From positions 1 to 7,183 of the forward strand of contig JBJEXX010000116.1 of the NCBI GenBank assembly GCA_051886215.1: a stretch of 7,183 bases of DNA, in the 5' to 3' direction. A program made the position numbers and the translations under genes. This document shows, piece after piece, positions 1 through 6,748 of this stretch; within the stretch, counting starts at the first letter, position 1, and each line of letters begins with the position of its first letter. The notes under the pieces were generated by a model. That model was not told the DNA's origin. It searched no databases and saw nothing but the letters and a program-made list of their open reading frames with translations. The DNA is from JBJEXX01 sp051886215 (GTDB lineage Bacteria > Bacillota_I > Bacilli_A > RF39 > UBA660).

Positions 1-15
1 TTGTTTCAAATTCAT
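1..15 (-). CDS. Start of the next gene, cut by the window edge
   Basis: The giant gene's stop TAA (17-15) shares its last A with an ATG (15-13), giving a TAATG junction, and five codons (MNLKQ) follow before the window ends. Such overlaps usually mean translational coupling within an operon. An AGGAGG lies at 40-35, but 19 bases from the ATG, too far for a normal site, so initiation would depend on ribosomes finishing the giant gene. With five codons, nothing can be said about the product, and chance is possible. Confidence 0.3.
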
Positions 16-3000
16 TATATGTCATATTCTTCTTCCTCCTCATCTTCTAAAAATTCTTCATAATCTTCATCTTCATTTTCTTCTGTTTCCTCATTTTCTT
101 CTTCCTCAGATATTGCAGATACTGACTTATCTTCATCTAATTTTAGCTCTGTATCTATTTCATTTTTTCTTTTCAATAATTCTTCTAATTTTTCTTGGTA
201 TTCAAAAGGTTTTTCTAATTCTTTTTTACATTCTTCTTGCTGTCTATATAAATCTTGTACTTTTAATTCTTCACTTTTTATAAGTTCTTCCAACTCATCT
301 AACTTTTCATTTATTTTCTTAATATTTAAAGTTGGTACTTTTAACATATCAAAACTTATTTCATATTCTCCCTTAATTTTAATTACCTTTCTTGCCTCGC
401 TACTATTTTGAAATAAGTTGTCCACTCCTAAATTAGTCATTGTTAGTTCAAAGCCTCTATATTTTCCTAATGGGTATTCTTTATTAAGTTCCATATATTG
501 ATCTGAAAACTCTAGTATTTCTGCACCTGCATCTTTATATGTATGATATACTTTATTATTTATTTCTATATCGCAATTCTCTTCATCTTGTTTTTCTGCT
601 CTCTGTGAAAGTGTATTTTTTAATTTTTCTATTTTTCTTTTACTAGCAGATATAAATTCTGGAATAGTCTTTTTTAATGAATCTTCTAATCTAAATTTTG
701 TTGCTTTATATGTTCTCTCCTTATCTTGTAGTTTTTGCACCTCATTGTCTATTTTAAATTTTTCTAATATCATTGGGTTTCCAGATGCTATTGCTTTTAT
801 TTGAGCATAACTCATTACTGAATTATCTAAATCTTCCATATTTCTTATAGATGTATCTCCTCTATAAATTTGAGAAATGAACTTTTGCTTTGTTTCTATA
901 AGTTGCCACGAGTAAGCATCAAAACTTTCTTTTGTTACATATCTCGCTATATCAACTACTTTATTCATATTGCCCTGCCTTAAAATTCTTCCCTCTCTTT
1001 GTTCTACATCTGATGGTCGCCACGGTACATCTATATGATGTAATGCTACAAGTCTATCTTGCACATTTGTTCCTGCACCCATTTTTGATGTACTACCTAA
1101 TAAAACTCTTACATCTCCTGTTCTTACCTTTTTAAATAAATTAGCTTTTTTTGCATCTGTATCAGCATTATGAATAAACTCTATTTCATTTGCTGGAATA
1201 CCTTTTTCTACAAGTTTATTTTTTATATCATTATACACATCATATTTACCACTAATTTTTGTTGGTGTTGACATATCAGAAAATAATAATTGTGTACCTT
1301 TAAAATCCGCACTTTCATTATATATTCTATATACATTATCAACTACTTTATTTACTTTACTTGTTGCATAATCATCATACAACTCGTCAATTAACCTCAT
1401 ATCAAGTGCAGCTTTTTTTCCCTCATTTGTAATCTTTAACATATTATCAACTTTAGGATTTACACCACCATCTTTTATAGCTTTTGATCTTTTAGCTAAT
1501 GATTGTATAAATTCTTTTATATCTTCTGTTGGCTCACTACTAATAATTGAATATTCATTATTTTTCAATTCTGGTACTGGTAGTTTTAACATATCTGGTG
1601 TTTGTATATCTGCGACCTCACGAAACATATTCATAAGCTCTGGTATATTATTAAATTTACTAAATCTTTCTTGTACTCTATAACCGCTACCATCTGGAGC
1701 AAGTTCAAAACTAGATACAACCTCCCCAAATGTACTTGCCCAATCATCAAAATTTGATAATCCCATATTATCTAATGTTTGAGGCTGTAAGTACCTTTGC
1801 ATTGTGTAGAGTTCTGCCATTGAATTTGATATAGGAGTTCCTGTTGCAAAACATACACCTTTACCACCATTTTTATTTATTATATATTGTGTTTTCATAA
1901 ACATATCTGATGCCTTTTGACTTCTAGTATGCTGCACTCCTGCTATCTCATTCATTTTTGTATAGACATATAAATTCTTATAATTATGTGCTTCATCTAT
2001 AAATAAATAATCCACACCTAATTTTTCAAAATCAATAACATCATCTTTTACTTTACTATTCAAAAGTTGCTCTAATCTTTTCTCTGCATTCTTCTTTGCT
2101 GTTTCTAATTGCGATACCGTTCTATTTTGTTGTCCATTAATTTGAGCCTCTGACAATGCCATTTCAATTTGATAAACTTCATCTCTAATAAATTTCTCTT
2201 GCGTTTCTCTACTAACTGGTATTTTTTCAAATGTACTGTGTGCCATTATTATCGCATCATAATCCCCTGTTGCAATTTTAGATACAAGTTGCCTTCTTCT
2301 ATCTTTTTGAAAATCTCTTTTAGTAGCAACTAAAATTTTTGCATTAGGATACAATTTATAAAATTCTTTTCCCCAGTCTTCAACTAAATGATTTGGAACA
2401 GCTATTAAAGGTTTCTTCGCCAGTCCTAGTCGGCGAAGTTCCATACAACTCGCAACCATTTCAAAAGTTTTTCCTGCACCTACACAATGAGCAAGTAAAG
2501 TATTATCTTTACTGAACAATACTCTTGCTATTGCATTTTTTTGATGAGGTCTTAAACTTATATCACTAGACATATTAGGTAAAACTAAATTGCTACCATC
2601 AAACTCTCTTAATTTAATTCTATTGAATTGTTTATTATATAAATTTACAATTACTTCTCGCCTATCACTATCTTCAAAAATCCAGTTTTTAAATCTTTCT
2701 TTTAATGCCTCTTGTTTTTCTCTTGCTAGTATTGTTTCTTGCCTGTTTACTATTCTTTTTTTACCCTCTGGATCTTTGGGATCTGGATCATATATAGTAG
2801 TATGTTTCAAATTTAATGTATTTTCTAATAAATCTATACCATCAATTCTTTTCGTTCCATATATCTGTGTATTTTCAATATTTGAGTTCCAAGACTTATT
2901 CTCAACTATCCATCTTGATAGTCTTTTATTATATTTAATTTCCATATTATATCTGGAATAATAGCTATCACTTATTTTTAAAGTTTCTTTTGCAAATTGT

Positions 3001-4181
3001 GTAATATATTCTTCTGGTATCCAAGTCGCACCCAAATTTACTTCTATATCACTTGCCTCTAACTTTGGTGGCTGTACTTCCTTTAATGCTCTTACATTTT
3101 CTAAATAATTATCATCTTCTTTTGCAAAAGCTTCAGCTACTGCTAATTTATCTACTACATAACCGCTTAAATATTCTTCTGCTGTTTCCCAACCTTTTGT
3201 AATATCATCTTGTATTAATTCCTTTACTGTTAGTGGATTTCTATATATCTTACCTTTTAAATCTTGTAATACTGTTTCAATGTCTTTATCACATAATTTA
3301 CTTATATATTCTATATTTATTTTTCCTAATTGATTAAGTGATGCAACAAGTGCCTCCTCTGCCGTATCTGTATGTGTAACTTCTTTATATGGCTGTATAG
3401 TCCTTTTATAAAATATATCTCTTTTACTATATTCCTTTGTTTCTTCGTTATATTCCTCTAATGCTGTAAGTAATGGGTATTCCGTATCTTCTCTAAAAGC
3501 ATTTTTGTTTGCACCACTACTTATATAGCCATACCTTTTTACGAAATTATCATATTCTTTATTAATCTTTTCTATATATGGCTTTACCTCATCATCTGTT
3601 ACATTTTTACTTTGTATATCTATTAAATTTCTTAATGTATCTCTAATTCCAATTAGTCCTTTTATTCTTTCTGCAAGTATTCCTGTATTATCAACCTCTC
3701 TCATTATAGAATTTTCTCTATAATAAATTTTGTTATCTATTAAAGTATAAGTATAATTCTTTACACCCTCTTCTGCTGGAATATAATTGACTTGTTCTTC
3801 TTTATTTTCTTGTTGTATTTGAATTTCTGGAAATACATTTTGAGGTAGTCTATTTATTGCCTCTGTTAGCATTTCCTTTAGATTACCATCTTTTAAAACT
3901 ACATCTAAATCTGCACCAAATTGATTTGTTGTTTCTTTTATTTCCCCCATTACCATCTCTGGATGGTCAAGAAAATATTGATTCATATATACATCAGTAA
4001 AATATTCTTCTGTATTTACCCAACTAGGCATTTCTTCTCTCATCTGCTCTCGCTTTTGTAAAAATATTATATCTGTTGTAACCTCTGTATTTGGAAAAGC
4101 ATTTTTAGGTAACCTAATTGCACCTAATAAATCTGCTCTTTTTGCTAAATACTCTCTTACTTGTGGTGTCATCTTATCCAT
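15..4181 (-). CDS. C-terminal fragment of the giant protein: rest of methylase, SF2/SNF2-like helicase, acidic tail
   Basis: The frame is open from 4517 to the TAA at 17-15, and the first ATG is at 4181. The 108 codons before that ATG (4505-4182) encode the missing methylase core, including GIGNF, an acidic VEIE strand, SNVPFG and GGVVAFITTKNT. The ATG at 4181 is therefore internal, has no ribosome-binding site, and is unlikely to be a native start. From that ATG, residues 1-45 finish the methylase (GAIRLP, FLQKR). Residues 46-540 are the conserved spacer of this family (YFLDHPEM, YYRENS, RYGYISSGAN, GATWIPEEY). Helicase motifs follow: GAGKT 568-572, DEAH 729-732, TGTP 780-783, QREGRILRQG 1061-1070. 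AIASGNP lies at 1130-1136, a predicted coiled coil at 1290-1348, and the last 30 residues hold 22 Asp/Glu. All key helicase residues are present, so this half looks recently intact. Confidence 0.85.
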   Translation of the reverse strand: MDKMTPQVREYLAKRADLLGAIRLPKNAFPNTEVTTDIIFLQKREQMREEMPSWVNTEEYFTDVYMNQYFLDHPEMVMGEIKETTNQFGADLDVVLKDGNLKEMLTEAINRLPQNVFPEIQIQQENKEEQVNYIPAEEGVKNYTYTLIDNKIYYRENSIMREVDNTGILAERIKGLIGIRDTLRNLIDIQSKNVTDDEVKPYIEKINKEYDNFVKRYGYISSGANKNAFREDTEYPLLTALEEYNEETKEYSKRDIFYKRTIQPYKEVTHTDTAEEALVASLNQLGKINIEYISKLCDKDIETVLQDLKGKIYRNPLTVKELIQDDITKGWETAEEYLSGYVVDKLAVAEAFAKEDDNYLENVRALKEVQPPKLEASDIEVNLGATWIPEEYITQFAKETLKISDSYYSRYNMEIKYNKRLSRWIVENKSWNSNIENTQIYGTKRIDGIDLLENTLNLKHTTIYDPDPKDPEGKKRIVNRQETILAREKQEALKERFKNWIFEDSDRREVIVNLYNKQFNRIKLREFDGSNLVLPNMSSDISLRPHQKNAIARVLFSKDNTLLAHCVGAGKTFEMVASCMELRRLGLAKKPLIAVPNHLVEDWGKEFYKLYPNAKILVATKRDFQKDRRRQLVSKIATGDYDAIIMAHSTFEKIPVSRETQEKFIRDEVYQIEMALSEAQINGQQNRTVSQLETAKKNAEKRLEQLLNSKVKDDVIDFEKLGVDYLFIDEAHNYKNLYVYTKMNEIAGVQHTRSQKASDMFMKTQYIINKNGGKGVCFATGTPISNSMAELYTMQRYLQPQTLDNMGLSNFDDWASTFGEVVSSFELAPDGSGYRVQERFSKFNNIPELMNMFREVADIQTPDMLKLPVPELKNNEYSIISSEPTEDIKEFIQSLAKRSKAIKDGGVNPKVDNMLKITNEGKKAALDMRLIDELYDDYATSKVNKVVDNVYRIYNESADFKGTQLLFSDMSTPTKISGKYDVYNDIKNKLVEKGIPANEIEFIHNADTDAKKANLFKKVRTGDVRVLLGSTSKMGAGTNVQDRLVALHHIDVPWRPSDVEQREGRILRQGNMNKVVDIARYVTKESFDAYSWQLIETKQKFISQIYRGDTSIRNMEDLDNSVMSYAQIKAIASGNPMILEKFKIDNEVQKLQDKERTYKATKFRLEDSLKKTIPEFISASKRKIEKLKNTLSQRAEKQDEENCDIEINNKVYHTYKDAGAEILEFSDQYMELNKEYPLGKYRGFELTMTNLGVDNLFQNSSEARKVIKIKGEYEISFDMLKVPTLNIKKINEKLDELEELIKSEELKVQDLYRQQEECKKELEKPFEYQEKLEELLKRKNEIDTELKLDEDKSVSAISEEEENEETEENEDEDYEEFLEDEEEEEYDI
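2415..2438. repeat. G+C-rich hairpin with rare codons inside the helicase coding region
   Basis: Seven-base perfect arms CTTCGCC (2415-2421) and GGCGAAG (2432-2438) flank a ten-base loop. On the coding strand it spells eight codons (Leu-Arg-Arg-Leu-Gly-Leu-Ala-Lys, residues 582-589 of the 1388-residue frame) using CGC, CGA, CTG and GCG, where the rest of the gene mostly uses AGA, TTA and GCT/GCA. It follows the Walker A motif by ten residues. The amino acids fit the family, so this is not an insertion in the protein. Confidence 0.5.
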
Positions 4182-4482
4182 TGTATTTTTTGTAGTTATA
4201 AAAGCTACAACTCCACCAACTTTTACTTTGTCTAACGACTTTGCAAAAAAGTAATCGTGTATTTTAAAATTTTCTTTGTTATACTCTTTATCAAAGACAC
4301 CATAATTACCAAATGGAACATTTGAAATTGCTAGATCGTAAAAATTGTTTTCTAATTCTGTTTTTTCAAAAGGTTTTATTTGTATATTTTCTTTTTGATA
4401 TAACTGTTTTAAAATTCTTCCTGTTATTGTTTCTATTTCTACTGCTGTAAATTTACTTTTTACTTCTGTATTGTTTTGAAAC

Positions 4483-6543
4483 CTACCTATAAAATTTCCT
4501 ATTCCGTGCAGATGGCTCTAATATATTTCCACCTTTAAATCCTAAACGAGCAAGTCCTAAATACATACTATCTATAATTTCTGGACTTGTATAAAAAGCA
4601 TTTAAAGAGCTTGACTTTGCCTCTGCCAATTCTTCTTCTGTTAAGTTTTCTCTTAATTCAATTTGTTGTACTTGCCATTCTGCAACTCTTGTATCAAATA
4701 CTTTTGAAAGTCCTCCCCAACCACTATATAATGCTAATATATCTTGTTCTTCCTTTGTCGCTAGTCTGCCTTGACTTTCTATTTCTTTTAATAATTTTAT
4801 AGCTTTTATATTATCATTTACTCTCTGTCTTGCATTTCTAGTTTCCGTTTGCTTTTCGTGTGGTATAGCATAATTTATTTTTTCTACTTGTTCTTCTATT
4901 ATTTCTTCACTTTGAGTTTTTGTATTTGACTTTGTGTATTCTAAAACAAATTCATCTAAATTCATTGAGCGAAATATAGGATACCAACTTTTTATAGTTT
5001 GGTCATATAATTCTATTTCTTTTGTATCTAACTTTAATTTACTTACTTTATATTCTCTATCATCTAGCTTTATATTTTTACCTATCAAGTCATTTATAAA
5101 GTCATATTTTGAATTATCTTCATTTTCTATAATTTCATTTTGTTGGTATGATAAATCAAATAGTGTTTCAAAACCTAACTGCTCATTTTCTATATGAAAT
5201 ATTTTTTTCATTTTTTTAACTACATCTGCCCAACTTATTGTTATTTGTGCATCTGTAGTTTTATCTGTTATAGTTAATCCTTTTGCTCTTGATTCCCAAC
5301 TAAATTCTTTACCATAATTTCCTGCATCTCCATACTCATTTCTTACTGCCACTATTTGTTCTTTTGTACTTAAATCCTTATCACTTAAAATATCTTTAAT
5401 TCTTTTAACAGAATTTTCAATATTTCCTCCCTCTGCTAATACTCTATTTATAAGCTCTTGTGATACCTCATTTTTAGGCAAAGAAAAAGAAGTAGATTTC
5501 TCTACCCCTTTCTCATTATCTTCTAAATTCTTTCTTCCAACATTGGTTGTAGTAACTCGTCTATCATACTCTCTATCATTTGATTGTATCTCGCCATCAC
5601 TATAAACTCGTTTGTCTTCGGTGCTGGATTCTTCTCTTTTACTTGTTTCTCTATTATATCCCTCTGTTTCAATATCTCTTGTTCCCTCTCTAATAGTTTG
5701 TCCATTAGATTCCCCTCTATCGTTAATTCGCTGTACCTCATTGGGTATAATGCTTTTAAGTTTCTCTTCACTATTATTCCATATCTTCCTAGTGTTGCCA
5801 TATTTCAATTCCTCCTTTTTAATTTCTTTCATTTTATATTCAATTATTTTTAACAATTCTGATGAGCAATGATTTATACAATTTCCTATGATATTCATTG
5901 CTACTGGATTTGCAAAAGTTTCGTATTCAGAAAAAACTCTTTCTGTATCTTCTATTTCAATACCACATCTTGTAGCAACTTGATATGTCGTATTTTTTAT
6001 CATAAGTTCTAAAAACTCTGGCTTTAATACCATTTGTTCTTCTTCATCTGTTAAGTTTAACAACAACTCGCTATCATCTATTGCTGTTGCCATATAACCT
6101 GCAACTATTGTTTCTAGCTTGTCTATATTTTCGTTATTAAAATAAGTATTTAATATTTCTACTGCTTGTTCTTCTGTTGCTTTCCATTTAAAAATTTGTA
6201 ATCTTTCGTCTGTATAAGCATTAGGTATATCTTTTCTCGCATAAGTATCACTTACATCAAACACATAGTCTAATGCTATTTCGTTTTCTGTATCTCTTAA
6301 TATTTTCATACTTGTTGAGTGAGGTTTTACCCATCTACCAATAGAATTCCATTCTTCTAATGTCGCACACATTGTTACATTTGGATTTTGAGCAAACATA
6401 AGTAGATTTTCTGTGAAAGAATATTTATAAAATCTTGATGAAAACTCTAAAAATTCTTTCCACTTATTCCTATCACTACTAATCTGTTGCATTATATTTT
6501 TGTATGTATCTTTTGCTTTGTTTAAATTTTCTTTTCTACCCAT
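4483..6543 (-). CDS. N-terminal fragment of the giant methylase-helicase: ArdC-like domain, linker and start of the methylase
   Basis: This 686-codon frame starts at the ATG at 6543, with AAAGGAG four bases upstream, and a promoter lies about 50 bases before it. Residues 25-85 contain the conserved W-x-x-FL...RFYKYSF...LLMFAQNP...ATLEEWN...GRWV pattern of the ArdC N-terminal (ssDNA-binding) family. Residues 248-345 are a charged, Ser/Thr/Arg/Glu-rich linker that looks disordered. A block beginning FSLP and containing a long helix plus a GN(Y/F)G-type turn follows, as in other members. Residues 556-679 are the conserved lead-in to the methylase. The frame should read NILEPSAGIGNF, but after SA (residue 679) it runs into seven out-of-frame residues (RNRKFYR) and stops. 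If translated as is, it would give an ArdC-like protein with no methylase or helicase. ArdC-type domains alone can act against restriction, so residual function is possible but unproven. Confidence 0.8.
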   Translation of the reverse strand: MGRKENLNKAKDTYKNIMQQISSDRNKWKEFLEFSSRFYKYSFTENLLMFAQNPNVTMCATLEEWNSIGRWVKPHSTSMKILRDTENEIALDYVFDVSDTYARKDIPNAYTDERLQIFKWKATEEQAVEILNTYFNNENIDKLETIVAGYMATAIDDSELLLNLTDEEEQMVLKPEFLELMIKNTTYQVATRCGIEIEDTERVFSEYETFANPVAMNIIGNCINHCSSELLKIIEYKMKEIKKEELKYGNTRKIWNNSEEKLKSIIPNEVQRINDRGESNGQTIREGTRDIETEGYNRETSKREESSTEDKRVYSDGEIQSNDREYDRRVTTTNVGRKNLEDNEKGVEKSTSFSLPKNEVSQELINRVLAEGGNIENSVKRIKDILSDKDLSTKEQIVAVRNEYGDAGNYGKEFSWESRAKGLTITDKTTDAQITISWADVVKKMKKIFHIENEQLGFETLFDLSYQQNEIIENEDNSKYDFINDLIGKNIKLDDREYKVSKLKLDTKEIELYDQTIKSWYPIFRSMNLDEFVLEYTKSNTKTQSEEIIEEQVEKINYAIPHEKQTETRNARQRVNDNIKAIKLLKEIESQGRLATKEEQDILALYSGWGGLSKVFDTRVAEWQVQQIELRENLTEEELAEAKSSSLNAFYTSPEIIDSMYLGLARLGFKGGNILEPSARNRKFYR
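5523..5801 (-). CDS. Candidate nested gene, out of frame inside the giant gene; weakly TnpV-like
   Basis: Seen: a 92-codon frame on the same strand as the giant gene but in another frame, covering the linker at residues 248-341 of that protein. Its ATG (5801-5799) has AAAAGGAGG at 5819-5811 with nine bases between, the best-placed ribosome-binding site in the window. The predicted protein is helical and charged but protein-like: it begins MATLGRYG, then shows LK...P..Y..L...G.L spacing, an NPAPKT turn, and a helix ending YNQMIESMIDELL. Known: TnpV-type proteins of clostridial elements have a G-(K/R)-YG start, similar LK/Y/L/G-L spacing and a closing helix. Inferred: this could be a real overlapping gene, with the low-complexity linker being the frame that gave way. 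Against it: the linker is stop-poor in several frames, and the AGGAGG also encodes Lys-Glu-Glu in the main frame. It may be a shadow. Confidence 0.3.
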   Translation of the reverse strand: MATLGRYGIIVKRNLKALYPMRYSELTIEGNLMDKLLEREQEILKQRDIIEKQVKEKNPAPKTNEFIVMARYNQMIESMIDELLQPMLEERI

Positions 6544-6577
6544 ATTACTCCTTTCTTTGTTGGGTAGCTTTAATACC

Positions 6578-6605
6578 AGTATCTATATATATTATAATAG
6601 ATACT
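6578..6605. promoter_or_regulatory. Inverted repeat over the -10 box: likely operator
   Basis: Nine-base arms AGTATCTAT (6578-6586) and ATAGATACT (6597-6605) are perfectly complementary and separated by ten A/T bases that contain the -10 box of the giant gene's promoter. A dimeric regulator bound here would cover the -10 box and block transcription. The region is very A/T-rich, which lowers the surprise, but each arm contains two G/C bases in exact register. Confidence 0.45.
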
Positions 6606-6620
6606 ATATATAAAAGTCTA
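6591..6620 (-). promoter_or_regulatory. Promoter of the giant gene
   Basis: On the minus strand a perfect -10 box TATAAT lies at 6596-6591 and a 4-of-6 -35 box TAGACT at 6620-6615, with an 18-base spacer. This places the transcript start near 6584, giving a leader of roughly 40 bases before the ATG at 6543. It lies just downstream of a terminator, so the giant gene appears to be its own transcription unit. The -35 is weak, which would suit a promoter that needs an activator. Confidence 0.6.
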
Positions 6621-6640
6621 ACCAATTTAATATTTTGCAT

Positions 6641-6678
6641 AAAAAATTAGTGGAAGTCCTTTTCCTAAACTCCCACTA
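6641..6678 (-). terminator. Rho-independent terminator between the small regulator and the giant gene
   Basis: In minus-strand RNA the arms are 6678-6669 (UAGUGGGAGU) and 6657-6648 (ACUUCCACUA). They form a ten-pair stem with one G-U pair and an 11-base loop, followed one base later by six U (6646-6641). It would stop transcription coming from the small gene at 7172-6738. There is no U-run on the other side, so it works in one direction only. Confidence 0.75.
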
Positions 6679-6683
6679 TACAT

Positions 6684-6692
6684 ATTATAGCA
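6684..6692 (-). promoter_or_regulatory. Extended -10 promoter element just upstream of the terminator
   Basis: The minus strand reads TGCTATAAT (6692-6684), a perfect extended -10 motif (TGnTATAAT). I see no good -35 at 17-19 bases, which extended -10 promoters can do without. A start about seven bases downstream would fall at the foot of the terminator hairpin. Chance occurrence in A/T-rich DNA is possible. Confidence 0.35.
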
Positions 6693-6717
6693 CCTATTTT
6701 TCAACTTTTGTTCTAAC

Positions 6718-6748
6718 AAATTGTTTAAACAAATTGTTTAAACAATTT
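6718..6748. repeat. Perfect 15-bp-arm palindrome built from two TTGTTTAAACAA units
   Basis: Arms 6718-6732 and 6734-6748 are exact reverse complements around a single central base. Each arm contains the 12-base self-complementary unit TTGTTTAAACAA, at 6721-6732 and 6734-6745, so the unit repeats with a 13-base period. The stop codon of the small gene (6740-6738) lies inside it. There is no U-run after it, so a terminator role is unlikely. A tandem operator for a dimeric DNA-binding protein, or a recombination or replication site, fits better. Confidence 0.6.

Larger units (their letters stand above)
15..6543 (-). pseudogene. Giant polyvalent methylase-helicase gene (ArdC-like N-terminus, N6-MTase, SF2 helicase), split by one frameshift
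   Basis: Seen: two long minus-strand frames join into one 2175-residue protein if the single base at 4506 is skipped. In restored numbering the order is: ArdC-like N-terminal region (about 25-85); hydrophilic linker (about 248-345); pre-methylase block with YSGWGG (606-611) and NAFYTSP (648-654); methylase motif I NILEPSA/GIGNF (673-684) and motif IV NVPF (741-744); SF2 helicase with LRPHQ (1330-1334), GAGKT (1355-1359), DEAH (1516-1519), TGTP (1567-1570) and QREGRILRQG (1848-1857); AIASGNP (1917-1923); a coiled coil (about 2077-2135); an acidic tail. Known: proteins of this layout, about 2000-3000 residues long, occur in conjugative elements, plasmids and phages, and P1 DarB is a comparable anti-restriction protein. 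Inferred: it would protect incoming element DNA from host restriction, but this copy cannot make the full protein unless the extra base is a sequencing error. Confidence 0.88.

Noticed and set aside
15..4181. Independent helicase gene starting at the ATG at 4181
   Set aside because: The 108 codons upstream in the same frame encode conserved methylase sequence, and there is no ribosome-binding site before the ATG.
4495..4520. Programmed ribosomal frameshift at the split of the giant gene
   Set aside because: There is a rare CGG codon at the break, but no slippery heptamer, no homopolymer and no re-pairing of the Ala tRNA (GCA to CAC is not possible). An insertion or a sequencing error is simpler.
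932..5872. Several plus-strand open frames of 67-123 codons antisense to the giant gene, plus others at 6635-6817 and 6940-7125
   Set aside because: All but one are shadows wholly antisense to conserved coding sequence; the exception, 6635-6817, spans the terminator and palindrome of the control region and the end of the small gene. Compositions are Leu/Phe/Ser-rich, as expected from reversed A-rich codons, and I found no convincing ribosome-binding sites.
15..6543. Type I/III restriction-modification or BREX/DISARM defence locus
   Set aside because: Methylase and helicase motifs are present, but they lie in one polypeptide with an ArdC-like N-terminus, with no nuclease, specificity subunit or other defence genes nearby.
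6718..6748. Terminator for the small regulator gene
   Set aside because: The stem is almost all A/T and no U-run follows; the real terminator is at 6678-6641.
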